From NCBI GenBank assembly GCA_021812805.1, contig JAKAMQ010000006.1, positions 1 through 40,261 on the forward strand: a stretch of DNA of 40,261 nt, in the 5' to 3' direction. Positions 38,051-40,261 of the stretch are shown here, piece after piece. Source of the DNA: Acidobacteriota bacterium (GTDB lineage Bacteria; Acidobacteriota; Holophagae; Holophagales; Holophagaceae). The notes beneath the pieces are model-generated. The model did no database searches. It worked only from the letters and a program-made list of their open reading frames with translations, and was not told the origin of the DNA. The position numbers and the translations under genes were made by a program. How positions within the stretch are numbered: position 1 is the stretch's first letter; each line of letters begins with the position of its first letter.

Positions 38051-38066
38051 CGCCGGCATTCCGGCG
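38051..38066. promoter_or_regulatory. Small palindrome in the ptb/tfoX divergent gap
   Basis: CGCCGG-CATT-CCGGCG is a perfect 6-bp inverted repeat with a 4-base loop, 20 bases upstream of both starts. It could be an operator or only a chance GC palindrome in this GC-rich DNA. Confidence 0.25.
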
Positions 38067-38085
38067 GGTCCGCGAGGAAGGTAGC

Positions 38086-38475
38086 ATGGTCCCCATGGCC
38101 ATCTCTGTGAGCTTCCGCACGTTCGTCCTGGAGCAGCTGGGCCAGGTGCGTCCGGTCACGTCCCGTCCCATGTTCGGCGGGCTGACCTTCTTTGCCGAGG
38201 GCCGCGCCTTCGCCCTGGCCTCCCATGACATCCTCTACTTCAAGGTGGACGCTTCCAACCGCCCGGATTTCGTGGCCGCCGGCATGGGGCCCTTCCTCCC
38301 CTTCGGAGATCCGGCCAAGCCGATGCAGTACTACGAGCTGCCCGCCGAGGTGTTGGAGGATCCCGAGGAACTGGGCCGATGGATGGCCAAGGCCATCGCC
38401 GTGGCGGCCAAGGCCCCATCGAAGGCCAAGACGAAGCGGAATGCGGGCCGTGAACCTCATCCTCCTGTTTCCTGA
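38086..38475 (+). CDS. TfoX N-terminal domain protein
   Basis: 129 aa. FRTFVLEQLGQVRPVTSRPM, FGGLTFFAEGRAFALASHD, ILYFKVDASNRPDF and PMQYYELPAEVLEDPEELGR form the TfoX_N fold (residues 8-105). The C-terminal TfoX domain of the competence activator is absent. Single TfoX_N proteins are widespread with no agreed function, so a competence role should not be assumed. The C-terminus is basic and Ala-rich (AAKAPSKAKTKRNAGR). ATG at 38086 has GAGGAAGG upstream. It overlaps the rsmE start by about 35 bases, implying translational coupling. Confidence 0.85.
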   Translation: MVPMAISVSFRTFVLEQLGQVRPVTSRPMFGGLTFFAEGRAFALASHDILYFKVDASNRPDFVAAGMGPFLPFGDPAKPMQYYELPAEVLEDPEELGRWMAKAIAVAAKAPSKAKTKRNAGREPHPPVS

Positions 38476-39160
38476 AGACCTGGTCGCCCCGGACCATGCC
38501 CGCCTCACGGGGCGCCGGCTGGCCCACGTGCGGGAGGTGCACCGGGCCGCCGTGGGCGAGGATCTGACCGTCGGGCTCCTGGATGGGCCGATGGGGCGGG
38601 GCCGGGTGCGGCGAATGGACGGGGAGGGGCTGGAGCTGGAGCTGGTCCTGGACCAGCCGCCGCCCCCCAAACTGCCCCTGACCCTGGTCATCGCCGTGCC
38701 CAGGCCCAAGGTGCTCAACCGGGTGGTGGCGGCCAGTGCCAGCCTGGGGGCGGCACGGATCGTCATCGTGAACGCCTGGAAGGTGGAGAAGGCTTACTGG
38801 TCGAGCCCCCGCATGGCACCCGAGAACCTGCGCCAGCAGATGATCCTGGGCCTGGAGCAGGCCAAGGACACGGTGCTGCCCGAGCTTCGGCTGGCGAGGC
38901 TCTTCCGGCCCTTCGTCGAGGACGAACTGCCGGGCCTGCTGGCGCAGGGCACAGGCCTGGTGGCCCATCCTGCCTCCGGGAATCCCTTCCCGCGAACGCT
39001 GGTGGCCCCTGTGACGCTCGCCATAGGCCCTGAGGGCGGCTGGATCGAAGCGGAAATCCACAGTCTGGTGCGGGCGGGGATGCGTCTCCTCGATCTGGGC
39101 CCGCGGATCCTTCGCACGGAAACGGCCCTGGCGGCCCTTGCGGGGCGGCTGGCGTTCTGA
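38441..39160 (+). CDS. rsmE: 16S rRNA (uracil-1498-N3)-methyltransferase RsmE
   Basis: 239 aa, normal length. An N-terminal PUA-like part (DHARLTGRRLAHVREVHRAA) leads into the SPOUT methyltransferase domain: LTLVIAVPRPKVLNRVVAAS, LGLEQAKDTVLPELRLARL, and the knot motif LAIGPEGGWIEAEIHSLVRA ending LGPRILRTETALAALAGRL. It methylates N3 of U1498 in the small ribosomal subunit using SAM. ATG at 38441 lies in the tail of the TfoX-like gene; a GTG 9 bases later is an alternative. It is convergent with the HEAT-repeat gene (20-base gap). Confidence 0.93.
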   Translation: MRAVNLILLFPEDLVAPDHARLTGRRLAHVREVHRAAVGEDLTVGLLDGPMGRGRVRRMDGEGLELELVLDQPPPPKLPLTLVIAVPRPKVLNRVVAASASLGAARIVIVNAWKVEKAYWSSPRMAPENLRQQMILGLEQAKDTVLPELRLARLFRPFVEDELPGLLAQGTGLVAHPASGNPFPRTLVAPVTLAIGPEGGWIEAEIHSLVRAGMRLLDLGPRILRTETALAALAGRLAF

Positions 39161-39180
39161 AGAAAGGGCGCGGGTCGCCC

Positions 39181-40261
39181 TCACCCCCCCGCGGCCCGTG
39201 CCCAGGCTTTGGCGGCCTGCTGCATCCGGGCCAAATCCTCGGGCGTCCAGGCCTGGGGCGGCCTTTTCTCGGCCAGGCACTCCTGGATCAGGGCCGCAAG
39301 GGGGGCCCAGAGCGAGGGCGGCTCCAGGCGCAGGCCTTCGAGGGCGGCGGTCATGCGAAGGCGGAAGGGCCAGGGATTGCGGTCGTTCCAGGCGGCCAGC
39401 AGGTGGTCCTGAAGACGCTGGAAGGTCTCCGCCTCCATGGGTGGAGCCGGTTCAGCCTGGGCCTGTACCAGGGCTTGCACCGCGATGACGTGGAGATGGG
39501 GTTGTTTCAGGTCGGCCACCTTGTCGCCCAGGGCCCGGGCGGTATCGGGATCCGCCATGTCCCGCAGCGTCTCCGCCAGCGCGGTCTGGAGGGCCTGGGG
39601 CTGTCCACTGTGAAGCAGGTCCAGGAGCATCGGAGCCATGTCCAGGGCCTGGAGCGCTCCCAGGGCCTCCAGCAACGCCAGATGCCACTCGATCCGTTCG
39701 GAACGCTGGATCTCCGCGACGAGATCCGGGGCCAGGGGACGGAGCCGGTGCAGGGCGATGAAGCGCAGGGCCAGGCTCCGTTCCTCGGATTGGGAGCTGG
39801 CCAGGAGGTCGAGGGCCTGACGCTCTGGATCCTCGAGGTGCCCGAGGTGGACGAGGGCCCGCTGGGCATGATCCTGAATGGAATCCCGGCAGCCCTTCAG
39901 CAGAGCAGGACGGAGCGCCTCCTCACGGCGCTCGCCCAGGATCTCCAGGGCAGCCAGGCGGCAGACCGGGTCCGGGTGGTCCAGCAGGAGATCCAGCCGG
40001 GCCTGGTCCTCGGGCGCGACCAGCCGAGCCAGGGCTCGGGCTGTGCCGTCCCGCCCCGTCAGTTCCTGGAGGGCCTGCTCCAGATAAGGCAGTGCCGACT
40101 CGATGGGGCAGCAGCCCTGCAGCGCCAGGTTGCTGAGGCCCTCGGCGGTGGTGTCCACGGCATAGCCCAGGCGACGGGCGCGCAGGTGGAGCTCGTCGCC
40201 GGCCTCCCGCAACTTGGCGGCCACTTTGGGGGCCTTCCCTTCCAGGACGAGATCCTGCAAT
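39181..40261 (-). CDS. HEAT-repeat-like helical protein (N-terminus beyond the window)
   Basis: At least 359 aa, the frame staying open to the right edge; a TTG at the very edge is not a convincing start, so it is treated as 5'-truncated. The sequence is a chain of helix pairs with the HEAT-like pattern: LLLDHPDPVCRLAALEILGE, RDSIQDHAQRALVHLGHLED, SSQSEERSLALRFIALHRLR, and MADPDTARALGDKVADLKQ followed by HLHVIAVQALVQA. It has no signal peptide or membrane helix in the visible part and ends in AWTPEDLARMQQAAKAWARA. Such helical solenoids bind proteins; some bacterial ones accompany ADP/ATP-translocase-like or cyclic-nucleotide domains, which could lie in the missing part. Function is unknown. 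Confidence 0.7.
   Translation of the reverse strand, partial: LQDLVLEGKAPKVAAKLREAGDELHLRARRLGYAVDTTAEGLSNLALQGCCPIESALPYLEQALQELTGRDGTARALARLVAPEDQARLDLLLDHPDPVCRLAALEILGERREEALRPALLKGCRDSIQDHAQRALVHLGHLEDPERQALDLLASSQSEERSLALRFIALHRLRPLAPDLVAEIQRSERIEWHLALLEALGALQALDMAPMLLDLLHSGQPQALQTALAETLRDMADPDTARALGDKVADLKQPHLHVIAVQALVQAQAEPAPPMEAETFQRLQDHLLAAWNDRNPWPFRLRMTAALEGLRLEPPSLWAPLAALIQECLAEKRPPQAWTPEDLARMQQAAKAWARAAGG

Noticed and set aside
1-40261. tRNA genes, rRNA, insertion sequences, phage or integrase genes
   Set aside because: I looked for T-loop patterns, transposase-like proteins and terminal repeats and saw none that hold up.

Overview
The window is GC-rich, densely coding bacterial DNA with no rRNA, tRNA, CRISPR array, transposase or phage gene that I can see. 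Gene content suggests a Gram-negative, at least partly fermentative heterotroph. It combines an outer membrane (TolC-like channel, Omp85 barrel, TonB receptor), a Ser/Thr kinase with PEGA repeats, a DUF5666 lipoprotein, and acyl-phosphate/CoA fermentation enzymes. This fits Acidobacteriota of the Holophaga/Geothrix kind best, but that is an inference from family content; there is no marker gene to prove it.

Layout. 1-6.6 kb: 5' part of a TolC-family gene, an acyl-CoA dehydrogenase, a LipB-Nudix fusion, a membrane Ser/Thr kinase, a tandem 99-bp repeat, purE and a YhiN/HI0933-type flavoprotein. 6.6-10.5 kb: a glycolytic block with two overlapping divergent GAPDH paralogues (one without the catalytic cysteine), a Fis-like regulator and, divergently, pyruvate kinase. 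10.7-13.9 kb: two small unknown proteins, CinA, an AT-rich island and a DUF5666 lipoprotein followed by a perfect 16-bp hairpin. 13.9-24.3 kb: an envelope/lipid run almost entirely on the + strand: plsY, gpsA, a one-POTRA Omp85 protein, a stand-alone ArnA-type dehydrogenase/decarboxylase, a secreted double aspartyl protease with PDZ, two ArnT/PMT-type glycosyltransferases and an EmrE/ArnF-like small transporter. A small secreted protein of 11-residue amphipathic repeats sits on the opposite strand between the two glycosyltransferases. 24.4-26 kb: a second copy of the 99-bp repeat, then purF. 26-31.9 kb on the minus strand: an SPFH/flotillin-like protein, a class II aldolase, mtnA and a TonB receptor, with a 5'-deoxynucleoside salvage pair in the middle. 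32-38 kb: a conserved unknown protein, an acetyl-CoA hydrolase/CoA-transferase, a phosphotransacylase-butyrate kinase fusion, a nitroreductase and a separate phosphate butyryltransferase. 38-40.3 kb: a TfoX N-terminal protein, RsmE and part of a HEAT-repeat protein.

How the genes work together. plsY and gpsA overlap and give two consecutive early steps of phospholipid synthesis. The ArnA-like, ArnT-like and EmrE-like genes look like part of a sugar modification system for lipid A or another envelope polymer, but ArnB, ArnC, ArnD and the formyltransferase half of ArnA are not here. The CoA-transferase, fusion enzyme and phosphate butyryltransferase would interconvert acyl-CoA, acyl-phosphate and free acid with ATP formation.

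The points most worth a second look are the Cys-less GAPDH overlapping a Cys-containing paralogue, the two domain fusions (LipB-NudB-like and Pta/Ptb-Buk), the 99-bp repeat family beside purE and purF, the synuclein-like 11-mer protein, and the triple-repeat SPFH protein. No single obviously new defence or mobile system is visible.
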